A DNA stretch of 64,000 nucleotides, taken from Tetracentron sinense (taxonomy: Eukaryota > Streptophyta > Magnoliopsida > Trochodendrales > Trochodendraceae). Position numbers and translations under genes: made by a program. The stretch spans positions 34,418,441-34,482,440 of the forward strand of contig CM026568.1 of assembly GCA_015143295.1 (NCBI GenBank). The letters are read 5' to 3'. Below are positions 38,201 to 49,324 of this stretch, in pieces; the first letter of the stretch is position 1; each line of letters starts with the position of its first letter. The notes beneath the pieces are model-generated. The model did not search any database, was not told where the DNA came from, and saw only the letters and a program-made list of their open reading frames with translations.

Positions 38201-41200
38201 AGACTACGTTCAACTCGAACAAGCTTGCTTCCTTGTACATCAAGGAAGTGGTTCAGTTGCACGGGGTGTCAGTTGGCATTGTATCAGACAGGGATCCGAG
38301 GTTTACTTCTAAGTTCTAGAAGAGTTTTCAGAACGCTATGGATTCCCGTCTAGACTTTAGCACTGCCTTTCATCCTCAAACCGATGGGCAGAACGAGAGG
38401 GTGAACCAGATTATAGAGGACATGCTTCGAGCTTGCATGTTAGACTTCTGAGGTAGTTAGGAGGATCACTTGTCATTGGTTGAGTTCGCTTACAACAACA
38501 GTTATCAGGCGAGCATCCAGGTGACACCTTTCAAGGCCTTGTACGAAAGGAGTTGTAGATCTCCTCTATACTGGGATGAAGTAGGTGAGAGGAAAGTTCT
38601 GGGTCCTGAGTTGATCGAGCAGACTGCAGAGAGGGTCAAGATCATCAGGGAGAAGTTGAAGACTGCCCAGAGTCGACAGAAAAGCTATGCGGACACTCGT
38701 CAGTCGTCACAGGGACTTGGAATTCCAGATTGGGGATCAAGTCTTTGTGAAGATTTTTGCTAGCAGGGGAATCATGAGGTTCAGAAAGAGGGGTAAGCTA
38801 AGCCCGAGGTATGTGGGACCTTTTGAGGTGATCACGCGGGTCAAAGAAGTCGCTTACCGGGTAGCCCTACCTACTCACATGGCGGCAGTCCACAACGTGT
38901 TCCATGTTTCCATGCTCCGGAAATATGTCCTGGATTCATCACATATCATTGATCTTGATCCGATGGAAATTCGGGAGGATCTCCCATTGGTGGAGCAACC
39001 GGCTCAGATCATGGATTGTAGAGATCAAGTCTTGCACACCAAGACTTATCCTCTTGGTTCTTTTACATTGGCAACACCATTCAGCAGAAGAAGCCACGTG
39101 GGAGCGCGAAGATGATGTGAGGGAAAAGTACCCTCACCTGTTTATGTAGTTCTGTTTTTCTTTTGTGTTTTGTATCGTCCTAATTTCGAGGACGAAATTC
39201 TTGTAAGGGGGGAGGATGTAGAACCCCGGAACTCATGTGCATTGTGCTGTGAATAGTGTCTTTGCACAGGGTTTGTAAAGGCTTAAGGCCTTCCATGTAT
39301 CCTTGGTTTTATGATAAATGAAATGAGGGTTTTGTATGCGTAACATGGTTTTATGTTTGTGTGTGTTGGGTCTCAAAACAAGAGTATAAAAATACTCTTA
39401 AGTGTTTAAAACAAAGGGTATAAAATACCCTAAGTGTTGGTGTGTGGAAAAATGGCCAAAACAGGCCATAATAGGTAAAACAGGGCACCACCGGTCGATC
39501 GGTGCCCAGACCGATCGACCCCTCCAACTGACCGGTCGACCGGTGCTCACACTATTTTGTATGGGGCTTTTTTCCAGAACCCCCTCAACTGACCGGTCGA
39601 CTGCTCAACACCTCTGGACGACCCCTCCTCTATTTTTGTGACTTAGCTGACCTTGGGAGATATTTTTAAGGGTATAAGGGATTTTTGCCAACCCCTTAAC
39701 CTATATAAGGCCCCACACTCATGTGTAAGGGTTACACTAATCCTTAGAAGATTTTTTAGAGAGTTTTTGAGAGAGAAAGAAGAGAGAGAACCTAGGGTTT
39801 CTCTTGGGATAAAAGGGTGAAGCTTGTTCCTTGCTTCTGAAGTCCGGATCTCGCTTCCACAACTTTTCTAAAGCGTTAGATCGAAGGGAATTGATCTTGA
39901 AAGGTAGATACTTTCTACTATCTATCCTTCTGATGACTTCTATGATAAAAAGTGAGTCGAGAAGTATGGTTTTGGATGAATTGGATGTATATGGCCTAAG
40001 CAGGCACAAGTTATTGCCATGAACAAAACTCTATGTACATGCCTCTATGTTTAAAGGTTTTCTATGTCCACCATGATGCTCACAAGGGCTATATGATTAT
40101 GTTTAAGGGTTCCGTGTTCACCATGATGCGCACAAGTCTTATATGTACATGTATGTCTCACATGATCAGATTTCTCGTAAGTACGGTTCATAAGCTAAAT
40201 TCATAAGAATCTCATATGCTCATAAGCATTGATAAAGCCAAACGGAGGGTTGGTCTAAGATCTCATAAGTCTCACAAGGATCTCACATGCTCATAAGGAT
40301 CTCATAAGTCTCACAAGTATCTCAATGCTCACAAGGATCTCAAAAGCTCATACGGCTCATAAGAGCTCATAAGCACTCATAAGAATTCTTATTCTCGCAA
40401 GACCTCATAAGACTAGTTTTGTTTTCATAAGAACGCTTATAAGGCAAAGTTTTTTTGAAAGCTATGCACCTTTTAAGATAAGATTTCAAATGTGGTTTCA
40501 GCCCTACGATTTTGATGAACTGGACCATGAATGCATGTTATTGTTTTTATAACATTGTTAGCTAGTAGTTAGTATACACTGAGTATTTCATGCTCAGCCG
40601 AACTGTTATCTTCGGCAGGTCCTTTCGATATATGTGCTCCTGGACCAAGGGTCGAGGAGGAGTACGGGGAGGAGGAGTCTACTCAGGGTTATCCGGAGGA
40701 GGAGAGGGCACTCGATAGGTGGTCCTATTTCGATTATTGTTGAGTGACAAGAGGGAGAGCTTGTATATAAAGTGGGAATGTCCACTTTATTACTTTTGAT
40801 TTTGTTTATGTACTTGGGATACATTCATGTATAAAGAAATTTTCAGTTTCCGCTTTCGCTATAGTATGCCTTGTATGTTATTACAGGATGGTTTGAAGTA
40901 TAAGTCACGTCGCTAAAGCCTCAAAACTTTTAGGTGGGATTTCGGATCGCGACATTTGTTCCAGTAATTTTGCAACGGAGACCAGGATTCACATGAGAGA
41001 TAGAAACCTTCCAGGCAGTATCTAAGGAAATCACAAATGGATGTTCATAATTGAACCACAAACATGGTATCAAAAATTGACTCAATTCCGCCGAAGTTAA
41101 CCGAATTGAGTCGACTTCTGTGGTGTCCGAAGTGAAATGCACTAGTATTTTAAAAATACTGGACTACCGTAAACTTCGACCGAAACAGAAAAAAAATTGT

Positions 41201-44200
41201 TGAGAAAATGTAGAACTTCAGTGGAAGTTAACCGAAGTGTATAGAAAATATTTGTAAATTGAAGGACTTCGGGTTTTAACTTAAAAGGATAATGCTAGTT
41301 TCACTCGTTTTAAATTTATTTTCTTCATAAGGAAAGACGTGTACTTAGCATTTTTTTTTGTTCAGTAATGCAATTTTAATAAACGAAAAAGAAGACAATA
41401 TAGGCAAAGCACGCCTACGGGTTTACAAGCATGTAAACTCGGCCCCTAGCTAGCCACCAAGGGGGCCTCCCTATCTAGAGCTACAAAAACTAATACAATA
41501 TTCCCTGGATATTTTCCCTAGCCCAATGAATTCCAACCCATTCCAGGACTGCCAAACAGATTCGCTCACATAACTTGGACACTGATGACGATACGTCTTC
41601 AAAAACCCTGCTGTTTCGTTCTTTCCAAAGAGTCCACGAGATAGCTCCAGGGAGAGCTCCCCAAATCTCCTCCCAAACCCCCTCCTCTCTTTCCCTTTTC
41701 CAACAGTCAAGGAGCTTACGAAGAAAGGATGGGAAGACCCACACCACTCCCAATCGGGAAAGGAAAAAGCTCCACACTTCTACCGCTACTAAGCAATGCA
41801 GAAGGAGATGATCCGTTGATTCCTCTTCGCCAAAACACATGAAACATTTGTTCGCCAAGCTCCATCCTCTGTGTTGCAGATGGTCCCCTGTGAGAATTTT
41901 ATCTAAAGATGCTAATCACAGGAAGAACGAGATCTTTGGCGGAATGCCTTTTTTCCATACCACCCTATGAGGATACGAACTTCCCAAAGGAGTGGACAGA
42001 GACTGATACAACTAGCTTACCGAGAACCTCCCGTTTCTGCTCCTAGACCAAGTCCTAGCATTAACCTTATTATAAATATAATTAACTCTAAAAGAGAGTG
42101 TGCTAGCATTAACCTTTTTATAAATTATAATTTTATTATTAGAGTGTGGTTAGCATTAACCTTACTATAAATTATAATTTTATTATTCTAATAATCTTGT
42201 TATTAGTATATTATGCTCATAATGACTTTTTAGTAATATTAAAAAAATCAAATAATTTCCTAATAGTATTTCATAAATTCAAAATTATTTAACTACCCAT
42301 CTCCTTCTCTTCACACGTTGATTCAGTATTGTAAAAACATTGAACTCGTCAATTGTAGAATGAAATAGGTTTAGAAACTAAATTGAATTTCAATTATTTA
42401 TCGACTTCAATGTACATTCATAAGGTTTTTAGGTTTCAAAAACAAGTAACATGGATAATCATTGAAAAATAAAGAGAATACATACACCTTCACTTAACAA
42501 AGAAGATGAAATATAGTTTTAAAAAATTGACAATCCAGAGAAATACCAAGAAAAAATTACAGCTCAGACAAGCAGACAACGCATGTCACTTAATATGATT
42601 CTCACATTTGAGTACTACATGCTTGCATCAGTAATAAAATGAATTCTAGATGTGTATTTATGCTTAAATATTGAATTTCTATAGTTTCATCATAGATTTC
42701 CAATATTTCCTTAAAGTTTCCTAGACTTCTTTAATTTTTACATAACTTCCTTGGACTTCCTTAAACTTCCTCGAAACGTGTTAACTTCCTTAGCGACCGA
42801 AGTTTATATTGAAACCGAAGTTTAATACCTTGACCACAAACCCCATGTGACTTCATAAAAAATGTCAAAAAAGAACAAATAAGACAGTTATTGATACAAA
42901 TCTCATATTGAAAAATAAGATAGAAAGTCAAGACAAGGTGCATACGTAAATGAAATCTTCTGGGACTGCAGAAATAGCCCATTCAGAGCCAGGGTTGGAG
43001 CCCGTATTACCCGCTTTACGAGCAGCCAGTCCAAAGGATAGCCAAGTTGAATACCTATAATGCATTCAGAAATATGGGATCCAGAGTTGATGTCAGTGGA
43101 ATTTCTAAGGCACGGAAAAATGCAAACTAATGGTCCATGGCAACCAGACCTCGAAAGAAGCTGTAAAGATAATCGAAGAAACTTGTCGGAAAAATAAAGA
43201 ACAAGAACATCCTCCCTCCAGCAGGACCTCAAGCTCTCCAGAAGTGTAACACTTTGCTTTAAAGTTAAGTCTCGAGGATTTCCTTCATCAGAATGTGAAA
43301 TCTGAACTGGGGTAAGAGCAGCCACCACAAGTGCAGAATCAAGAGTCCCAGCTATTTCCTGAAACCTGATGTAATTGAACTAAAATTTGTATTCAAAATC
43401 ATTTAACTTTGAAATTGAACCCTCGTAGACAGTCTCTGAGTTGTATGAAGTACCTCAACGAGAAATAAACACCAATATTCCATTGCTTCAGGAACTCAGT
43501 ATAGACAGCCTCTGCACGAAATTGGGTGACAGCGGATCTGGATGGACAGTAGCCTTGCATGACAATTGGAAGTTATAAGCAAAAAAATGAAAACAAAAAC
43601 TTTTAAGAGATGCTGCAGATATTGGTTCCAACTCATCACTCATAAATTCATAAGATCTTAGGCCTTAGAAAGAGCAAAGATTAGCTTATCAATCAACAAA
43701 ACAGAACAAAGATTAGATTAAATAGTGTCAGAACAATCTATTGTACGATAACTGTATATCCAACAATAAGGCCAGTGTTACCTTCAAGATAAGCCAAGAA
43801 ACCAAGGCTCGATTTGTAATTTTTCAGGAACTCTGTAGGTCTTCCGGGAGAGAACGCCCCTGGTTTTCCCTTTTGAATAGCCCAAAGAACCTCCTTAAGA
43901 ATTGAATTCGCCAGGAAGTCAAATACATGTAAACCTGAATTTGCTGAACATCATACAGAAAACGTCATAACCGTTTGATTGCATTCAAAGAACAAGTTAA
44001 CAGGTGAACATACATGTAATTCTCTCTGAATATACAATAGCATGACCTTGTAATAAATAATACACACACACACACACACATATATATATACATATACATA
44101 TTGTAACAGTGGATAGCTCATACCTGCGGAAGAAATTTCCAACAAAAATTTGCAGTCCCCAATACATTGCATGATTTGTTCATAATCCTCCTTGAGGTCA

Positions 44201-47200
44201 TCTCCTGATGCCCCAACTACCACTGGTGAGGAGCTGTAGGGGATAATTTTCTGTATCAATGGGGACACAACAGTGGTGCGGAATATTTCTTCTGCACCCC
44301 TGGTGTTATCAATGGCAGCATATGCCCGTAAGCAATTGTAAATTGCATTTGCATCTCGATGTTCCAGCCCATCTACAAAACAATGCCCCAAGCTAGCATC
44401 CAATAATAAGCTAGCACTCTGAATCCTCTTCTCCATGTTCTCAATGAAGGGAAGGTTCTGTACTGCCATAATGGAGAAAAAAGATAAGCATAAAAAGCAT
44501 AAGATCCAACAAACCATTCCAAAATAATTTATTATTTTATAAGGAAAAGATAGACTAACTTAATACATGCACCATTCCACAGCGAGCAACAACATGGATA
44601 AAACAGAAAATAATGCATGCAAAGAAGAAAGACCAATTGTCAAATGGACCAGTAGGTGTCACCAATATGTTAGCTAGATTGATTAACAAAAATGTAGGCC
44701 ATCCCGTTGGGCATGAATGTCCACTCAAGTTTTCCTTTTCCTTTTCTTGGGACAGGATACTTTTTCCACGGAAAGGGACTTAAGTTAAGCAAGAGAAACA
44801 AGAGCGTGATCAAATGGGACCCTTATGGGGTCTTAATCATCGTCTCCCAACTTTATCCCAACTATATGAGTTAACCGCTCAATCACTGTGACATAGGAGC
44901 TGAATTCCGTACAGAGGAAACACACAAAATTAGTGGTTTCCCTATTGTGGGCCACGCTTAGACCCACATGGGGTCATACAATTGGCTTTATATTCCCCTA
45001 ATGGGCTAGCTTCTTGAAAGGGCCAGATTACTTTAGGCTTTAGTTAATTGTTGGGCTCAAGTCAAAGTCCATTAGTGGCGTCTATTACTTTAAATAAAAA
45101 GTCTTTTATTTGATTAGACCTTTTGTTTTAGAAGTAAATCTCTCTATGTTATCAAGAGAATAAGAGTCAATATTATTAAGAGTTCTAAGTTGGAACTAGA
45201 AAAGGAATGGGAAGTAAATTTCGGCCATCTATATACAAGCCTTGAGTTGAGTCTTCATGAATTTATGTTGAGATGGAGATTAAAGTTAATGAGATGAGCT
45301 CATTTTTTTTATTGGTAATCAATATATTATAAAATAGAAAAAAATTACTGCTACTGCTACAATGCTAATACAAGCAGTAAAATTATACAAGGGAGTAAAC
45401 TCAAAAGAAACTAAGAATTTTGCATGGGCCCAAAAAGAAAGTTTTATGCGCCAAGCCAACACAAGAATCTGCACATTTCAACCCAAGAGCTCTCCCACAT
45501 CCAACCCCTCTTGACGGGCTGAACACCACTCTACAATCAACTTTCTGATTTGCACACTCGTGGAACCATAGATGATGAATTCTCAAAATCTCTCTTAGTC
45601 ATCTCTTTGATTATTTCCAAATAGACCATGATATCCCTAGATAAGATAGACCAAATTGCCTCCCGACCTCTGTTACAATTTATCGTTGACCAACACCATA
45701 AAAAGTTCTTAAATAAGGAAGGGAAGACCCAATCCACTCCTAAATGGGAAAGAAAATGTCCTCACATTTCAAACGCAACCGGACAATGCAAGAGCAAGTG
45801 ATCCATTGACTCTTCCGTGTGGAGGCACAAATAACAACAATTAGCCATTCTCCACCCTCTACCTTTCAAACAGTCGCAAGTAAGAATCTTATTTAGAGTC
45901 ACAATTCATATGAAGAAATATAGCTTCAAAGGGATTAGAGGATTCCAAACAACTTATGAACAAAAATGAGACGAGGCTGCTGAACTGAATGACTATAACA
46001 ATGATCTCATTAAGAAACGACCATTGTTACCCCTATGCCATATCCCCTTGTCTCTAACCTGATAACAGGTAACGGTACTAAGGTGTTGCATAAGACCTAG
46101 AAACTCGTCAAATGCCCAATCATTCAAACCGCGCCACAACTTAGGACACCATACCACTTCATTCTCCTTCATCTCAAACGAATCCTCAACTTATTTTTTA
46201 TGCTTTTGTAACTAATGTCCAATTTTATGTGAGCCTCAACCCTCAAAACCTATACCTGTATACGGTTTTGGGGGATGTATCAGTCACAACCGAAACTTAT
46301 ACGTATCGGTTTCGGTACTGGTTTCACACGATACTTATAATTTTTTTATTTTCTAAAAAAATCAAAAAATTAAAAAAATATCAAATGAGTTATAGGAATA
46401 CCAAATATAAAGTCATAGGAAGCAACTCAAAGACAAAGTAACAAATACAATTACAATCATACAATGAATTAAAACATAAATAACTAATAAACGATACGTA
46501 TTACCTTTACCTTTATCGTATCAGTTTAAATATAGTACCAAGGGGCTACCATAACCTATATGTATCGTTTCCTATCGGTTCCAGGCTTCCAGTGATTTTT
46601 ATTTCCATGCTACTAAGCGGCCTCATCTTAACAAGTGCCTACATAGACCTTGATTAGGCTATAGCGGTCTTACATAGGCGATACATTTTGACTACATTGG
46701 TCCATATAGATTGGACATGTAAATCAAAGAGCCAGAATTTCTCAGTATGCCTAATTTGAACTAGTGTTTTAAAACCCGAAAACTCAACTCGACTCAGAAA
46801 CTTGCCGAGTAGAGTCAACTATGAAACTCGGGCAAAACTCGTCCGAGTAATGACACCTAAAACTCGGACATATATAATATTTTTCTAATACTATATATAT
46901 GGTATAAATTCAAAATTAATGATAAAACATGTCTAAAATGAGATATATATAATTTAATATATACTAAACACCCCCCTTTTGTTTTGTATTTATATTTAAG
47001 AGTGGGTGGGTGTGTTAAAAAAAATGAAAAAAAAAACATAATTTAATTAATCGGGTAGGCAATTTACTCAATTTTTTGTTTTAAAAAAAAAGTGCAACAA
47101 CTCGGGCGAGTTACTCGGGTTTCGGTGTCAAAACCGAGTTTTGCCCCAAACTCGACTCGAAACCTGGCCGAGTCGTGTCGACTCGGCCGAGTTTCGAGTC

Positions 47201-49002
47201 GAGTCACCGAGTTTTAATACTATGATTTGAACCAGTACAGAGCCAATAGCACTATGTAGACTTTCAGATCGACAAATGGTGTTGGAGTAACGATCAACAT
47301 CACTGAAAGCGACTCCTCTAGGCTTCCTTCCCCAACTTCGTTTCCGCTTCAGAAAACAGCAAAACCTACACTGACCATGGCACTAAGCGGAATTCCCTCC
47401 TACCCCTCCCTCATTAAAAAAAATATAAAGTTTGGATTTTATGTAATCTATAGACTACCAACTTAGCAAACAGGACAAAAGTAACCCAGGATGCTAGAGA
47501 GTATTTCTAGTGAGTGAACCACGCTCCAAAAGGTTAGAAGTTCCCCTTTTATCTCTCAAATATTTCTACTACCATAGTATGCATACGGTTTATTTTCTAT
47601 ACAAAATTTCAACTATTTTGTAGTTATATATCTTATATTTTATAAATATGTTTGTTCATTGGCGATTTATCTACTGATCACAAAGCTATTTAAGTAAACA
47701 GGAACAAGACAGAATGTTCATAAAAACGCAAAATCTTTCAAAATTCAAGATGAAACATTTCAATGAGAGGGTGACCTCAATTTGTTAGAGCAATAATTGA
47801 TTTATACTCTGGATGAACAAATGATTTCTATCCGCATTAGAATATTCTTTTGATGCTCCAACTGTGTCATTAGAGGGGCCAATGTCTGTGATAAAAGATT
47901 CTATCTCGATTCTCATTTTTTGAGTTGAAGTTGGGGTTTAAGATAAATTGATACTATTCATGACTGAAACGAGTGAGTAAAGGAAAAGAGCCTCCATAAA
48001 TAATTACTATGCATTCCCGATGATCAGAATTTATTTTAATGCCCCTTCAATATTTTTAAAAAAAAAAGATACAGGAACTGCATCGATCAACAAAGAATAA
48101 CTTCCAATTGAGATGGCAAAAGAGACCTGTGCATTAGCGATGTAGAATTTTAGCCGATTCATCTCACTGGCAATCCTCTCCAAAAGCATGCTTTGAGTTT
48201 CTCTGAGACTCATTCCATTCTCAGCATGTTGCAAAGAAGTTCCATTGCTTAGAGAACCCTTTTCTGTAGAGGTTACTTCTCCATTTGACCAATCAGCATG
48301 CACAGTAGGTAGCTCCTTTATAAGTTTCTCGACCTGCACGAAAACAACTCATAAATTATCCATGGGTCAAGCCAAACAGCCAACAGAAGCCTCCGATTTT
48401 CAGGAATCAAGTCCTCAACTTGCAGATGCAAATGTACAAAATAAGTAGGCATTACTGAATCGAAATGCAGAGAGGCTTTAGTGCAAAACTTCAAATTCAA
48501 CGAATAATTGGAAAAGAATCACAGAAATAAAATTAGGGTTTCAGATCGATACCTTCGATACAACATGAAAAGTATCGAGCAGAAGCTCCAAAATCTCTCT
48601 AGCAGCCGATGCCTCCGTTCGCTGACGCAATCCATTCTGCAATGCTGCGAGGGAAGATTCGGTGCTCGCCCTAAATTGGGAGATCTTCTCTCGAAGCTCT
48701 GTCAGAGGAGCTCGCATACGCACTATTGCTCCATGAACATCTACGAGCTTCGTACTCAGATTCACGAAATCGGCATAATCTCGATTAATAAGTTCGACGA
48801 GTTCGTGTTTGAGAGACGAGAGATGAGATTGAAGCTCGGATCGGAGACTATCAAAGGGCACGAATGTTCTGAGGTTAGCGATGTAGGATTCTGAATCGAA
48901 ATTGTCTTGAAGAAAGTCGTTCTTCTTGAACCAAAGAGGTTGAGAATCAATCGGATCTCCGAACACATCTGTAGCAGAACGATGATGCAGCAGATCCGCC
49001 AT
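23254..49002 (-). CDS. COG2: Conserved oligomeric Golgi complex subunit 2, twelve exons, 749 aa
   Basis: Exons in transcript order: 49002-48553, 48333-48127, 44457-44124, 43934-43782, 43553-43454, 43365-43150, 43054-42946, 26212-26012, 25874-25770, 23875-23750, 23640-23506, 23367-23254. Phases agree at every junction and give 749 aa, close to the Arabidopsis protein. The N-terminal 150 residues are the COG2 tether domain ([14 protein letters not shown], then coiled-coil helices). Later landmarks are [42 protein letters not shown] and the C-terminal [17 protein letters not shown]2 belongs to lobe A of the complex that tethers retrograde vesicles at the Golgi and keeps glycosylation enzymes in place. 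Intron 7 spans 16,733 bp (26213-42945). No broken codon was found, so the gene is probably functional. Confidence 0.95.
24427..24657 (+). other. Unidentified antisense reading frame in COG2 intron 9
   Basis: A 76-codon plus-strand frame has a polar, coding-like composition ([20 protein letters not shown], then [20 protein letters not shown]). It stops without a recognised domain. It may be a remnant of a mobile-element ORF. I cannot assign a family. Confidence 0.25.
28314..28682 (-). pseudogene. LINE reverse transcriptase core fragment
   Basis: A 122-codon frame contains the RT active-site motif FADD in [17 protein letters not shown] and the downstream [18 protein letters not shown] segment of plant L1 elements. 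Upstream RT motifs are found in the same direction after a few stops. Part of the LINE at 26862-31950. Confidence 0.88.
29808..30657 (-). pseudogene. LINE endonuclease domain
   Basis: Two overlapping frames encode an apurinic-type endonuclease. It starts near [19 protein letters not shown], has IQESK and [10 protein letters not shown], then after a frameshift has [20 protein letters not shown] and [10 protein letters not shown]. These are the standard motifs for target nicking by L1 elements. The frameshift near 30,200 inactivates it. Confidence 0.88.
32768..33560. repeat. Tandem duplication of COG2 intron 7 sequence
   Basis: A block starting CTTGCATGCAT at 32768 is repeated at 33262, a period of 494 bp. 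Shared text includes ACATGCAATTCTTATT, AATTGTATGC, TAGAATTGCTTCC and AACTTCTCCCATAAACTGG. The 3' half of the second unit resumes at 40,975-41,062 and 42,833-42,945 beside exon 7. It was therefore split by the LINE, gypsy and hAT insertions between. A partial third unit lies near 32708-32760. Confidence 0.8.
34810..35331 (+). repeat. Truncated 5' LTR of the gypsy element
   Basis: This matches the first part of the 3' LTR, including the CATTGTGCTGTGAATAGTGT-like start, CCGGTCGACC palindromes and the TATATAAGGCCCC promoter-like box near 35291. Similarity stops at about 35331, after ACACTAACCCTTAGA. Confidence 0.88.
35332..35815. other. Unrecognised filler between truncated LTR and protease
   Basis: About 480 bp replace the rest of the 5' LTR, the primer-binding site and gag. 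The sequence (GAGCTTGGGCTAACCCC, then AATTGGTGGGTCATCC) is not LTR-like. It may be a small element or repair filler at a deletion. No domain. Confidence 0.45.
35825..39149 (+). pseudogene. Gypsy pol (protease, RT, RNase H, integrase, chromodomain), broken
   Basis: Protease lies near 35,825-36,019 ([16 protein letters not shown]); one in-frame stop (36,017-36,019) separates it from RT. RT at 36,026-37,050 has [45 protein letters not shown] and [10 protein letters not shown] frameshift near 37,055 and several stops disrupt RNase H (37,230-37,560). Integrase begins at 37,509 with an H2C2 finger ([23 protein letters not shown]) and shifts frame near 38,100. A chromodomain-like end ([20 protein letters not shown]) closes pol at 39,149. 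It is a retrotransposon polyprotein, not a host protein. Confidence 0.92.
39217..40954 (+). repeat. Complete 3' LTR of the gypsy element
   Basis: The 1,738-bp LTR starts TGTAGAACCCCGGAAC and ends TTCGGATCGCGACA. It carries several palindromic GGTCGACC-type sites at about 39,490-39,610, a TATATAAGG box near 39,702, a CTCATAAG/CTCACAAG repeat zone at 40,190-40,450 and a short conserved frame at 40,573-40,743. Confidence 0.92.
40573..40743 (+). other. Short conserved reading frame in the gypsy 3' LTR
   Basis: A 57-codon stretch ends in TGA and parallels the 59-codon stretch at 14620-14796. Both share SA.LL..AGP near the start, VEEEY in the middle and DRW.Y.DYC at the end, with changes scattered and lengths differing by whole codons. 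The truncated 5' LTR lacks this part. Function unknown. Confidence 0.35.
41063..42832. mobile_element. hAT-type element beside COG2 exon 7, split by a LINE
   Basis: Ends CATGGTATCAAAAATTGACT and CCGAAGTTTAATACCTTG are flanked by a perfect 8-bp duplication ACCACAAA (41055-41062 and 42833-42840). Repeated GAAGTTAACCGAAG-type motifs line the left side. About 700 bp of LINE sequence lies inside (about 41,351-42,048). The right end is only about 110 bp from exon 7, yet the exon and its donor remain intact. Confidence 0.82.
41351..42048 (-). mobile_element. LINE 3' fragment nested in the hAT element
   Basis: The minus-strand frame at 41,858-41,490 encodes a zf-RVT region ([18 protein letters not shown], then [16 protein letters not shown]), typical of the last part of plant L1 ORF2. 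A poly(A) tail on the minus strand abuts 41,351. It is a 5'-truncated insertion. Confidence 0.85.
45302..46200 (-). mobile_element. LINE 3' fragment in COG2 intron 2
   Basis: Poly(T) and ATTGGTAATCAATATATT at the left edge are an L1 tail. The frame at 45,737-45,537 ([17 protein letters not shown]) and broken frames to its right resemble the zf-RVT and C-terminal region of the other LINE copies. 5'-truncated and dead. Confidence 0.7.
46240..46720. repeat. Possible foldback and hAT-end remnants
   Basis: ACGTATCGGTTTCGGTAC and the later TATGTATCGTTTCCTATCGG are loosely inverted. ATTTTGACTACATTGG near 46,685-46,700 resembles the inner end of the CAATGTAGTCAAGG family. No paired end with a target duplication was found. 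Confidence 0.3.
46762..47224. mobile_element. hAT-type MITE (GAGTCGAG family)
   Basis: The left end TAGTGTTTTAAAACCCG and right end CGAGTTTTAATACTATG enclose 463 bp. The flanks carry ATTTGAAC at 46754-46761 and 47225-47232. Inner arms are dense in ACTCGACTCG/CGAGTCGAGT. The same element occurs at 62115-62534. Confidence 0.85.
47233..48126. other. COG2 intron 2, exon-proximal part
   Basis: AT-rich intron with no supported element or gene. It leads to the COG2 exon 2 donor at 48126. Confidence 0.4.
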
Positions 49003-49324
49003 AGTTTCTCTCTTCGCTTCTCTGTGATATTTACTTCTTCACAGTATTGCTCTTTGGGGGCAGGAATAGGATACACGAAGAAACTCTTGCTTCTTTCAAG
49101 GAGAGAAGATCGTGAAGCTTCATCTCTTATGCTGCTGGATATAGCGTTTCATTTTGTGTAATTAATTCCATACCAGAACCTAGGTTACCATAAAATGACA
49201 TTTAAGTGCCTCTTTTTAAAAAGATTTCCATTCACAAACCCACCCAAATATTTCATGATTTGGACAAAAGAGGAACCTACCATCTAATCCGACTAACAGC
49301 TGTGATCCGATCTCGTCAACACAT
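49003..49324 (-). promoter_or_regulatory. COG2 5' untranslated region and promoter region
   Basis: The first 160 bp upstream of the COG2 ATG are pyrimidine-rich on the coding strand, as in a plant leader. No clear TATA box was seen, which fits a housekeeping gene. Boundaries are inferred. Confidence 0.35.

Larger units (their letters stand above)
34810..40954 (+). mobile_element. Ty3/gypsy chromovirus-like retrotransposon with deleted 5' part
   Basis: A perfect 5-bp duplication TTTGT (34805-34809 and 40955-40959) frames an element that begins TGTAGAACCCCGG and ends CGCGACA. A polypurine tract AAGGGGGGAGGA precedes the 3' LTR. The domain order is protease, RT, RNase H, integrase, chromodomain, as in Tekay/Del chromoviruses. 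The 5' LTR is cut to about 520 bp, and the primer-binding site and gag are absent. Stops and frameshifts in pol make it inactive. It sits antisense to COG2. Confidence 0.93.
33570..40975 (-). mobile_element. Second LINE fragment, split by the gypsy element
   Basis: A poly(T) at about 33569 on the plus strand is the LINE tail. Minus-strand frames at 34,460-33,964 give a zf-RVT region ([20 protein letters not shown], then VDHLLLQV). On the far side of the gypsy element, sequence at about 40,955-40,975 continues the LINE frame from 34,804 (VAKLLEQI, then KNFLWN). The gypsy element therefore inserted into this LINE. Confidence 0.75.

Noticed and set aside
36163-38262. Minus-strand frames across gypsy pol
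   Set aside because: Antisense shadows of the reverse transcriptase and integrase; no independent support.
48245-49161. Plus-strand frames over the COG2 first exons
   Set aside because: They are opposite-strand shadows of COG2 exons 1 and 2.
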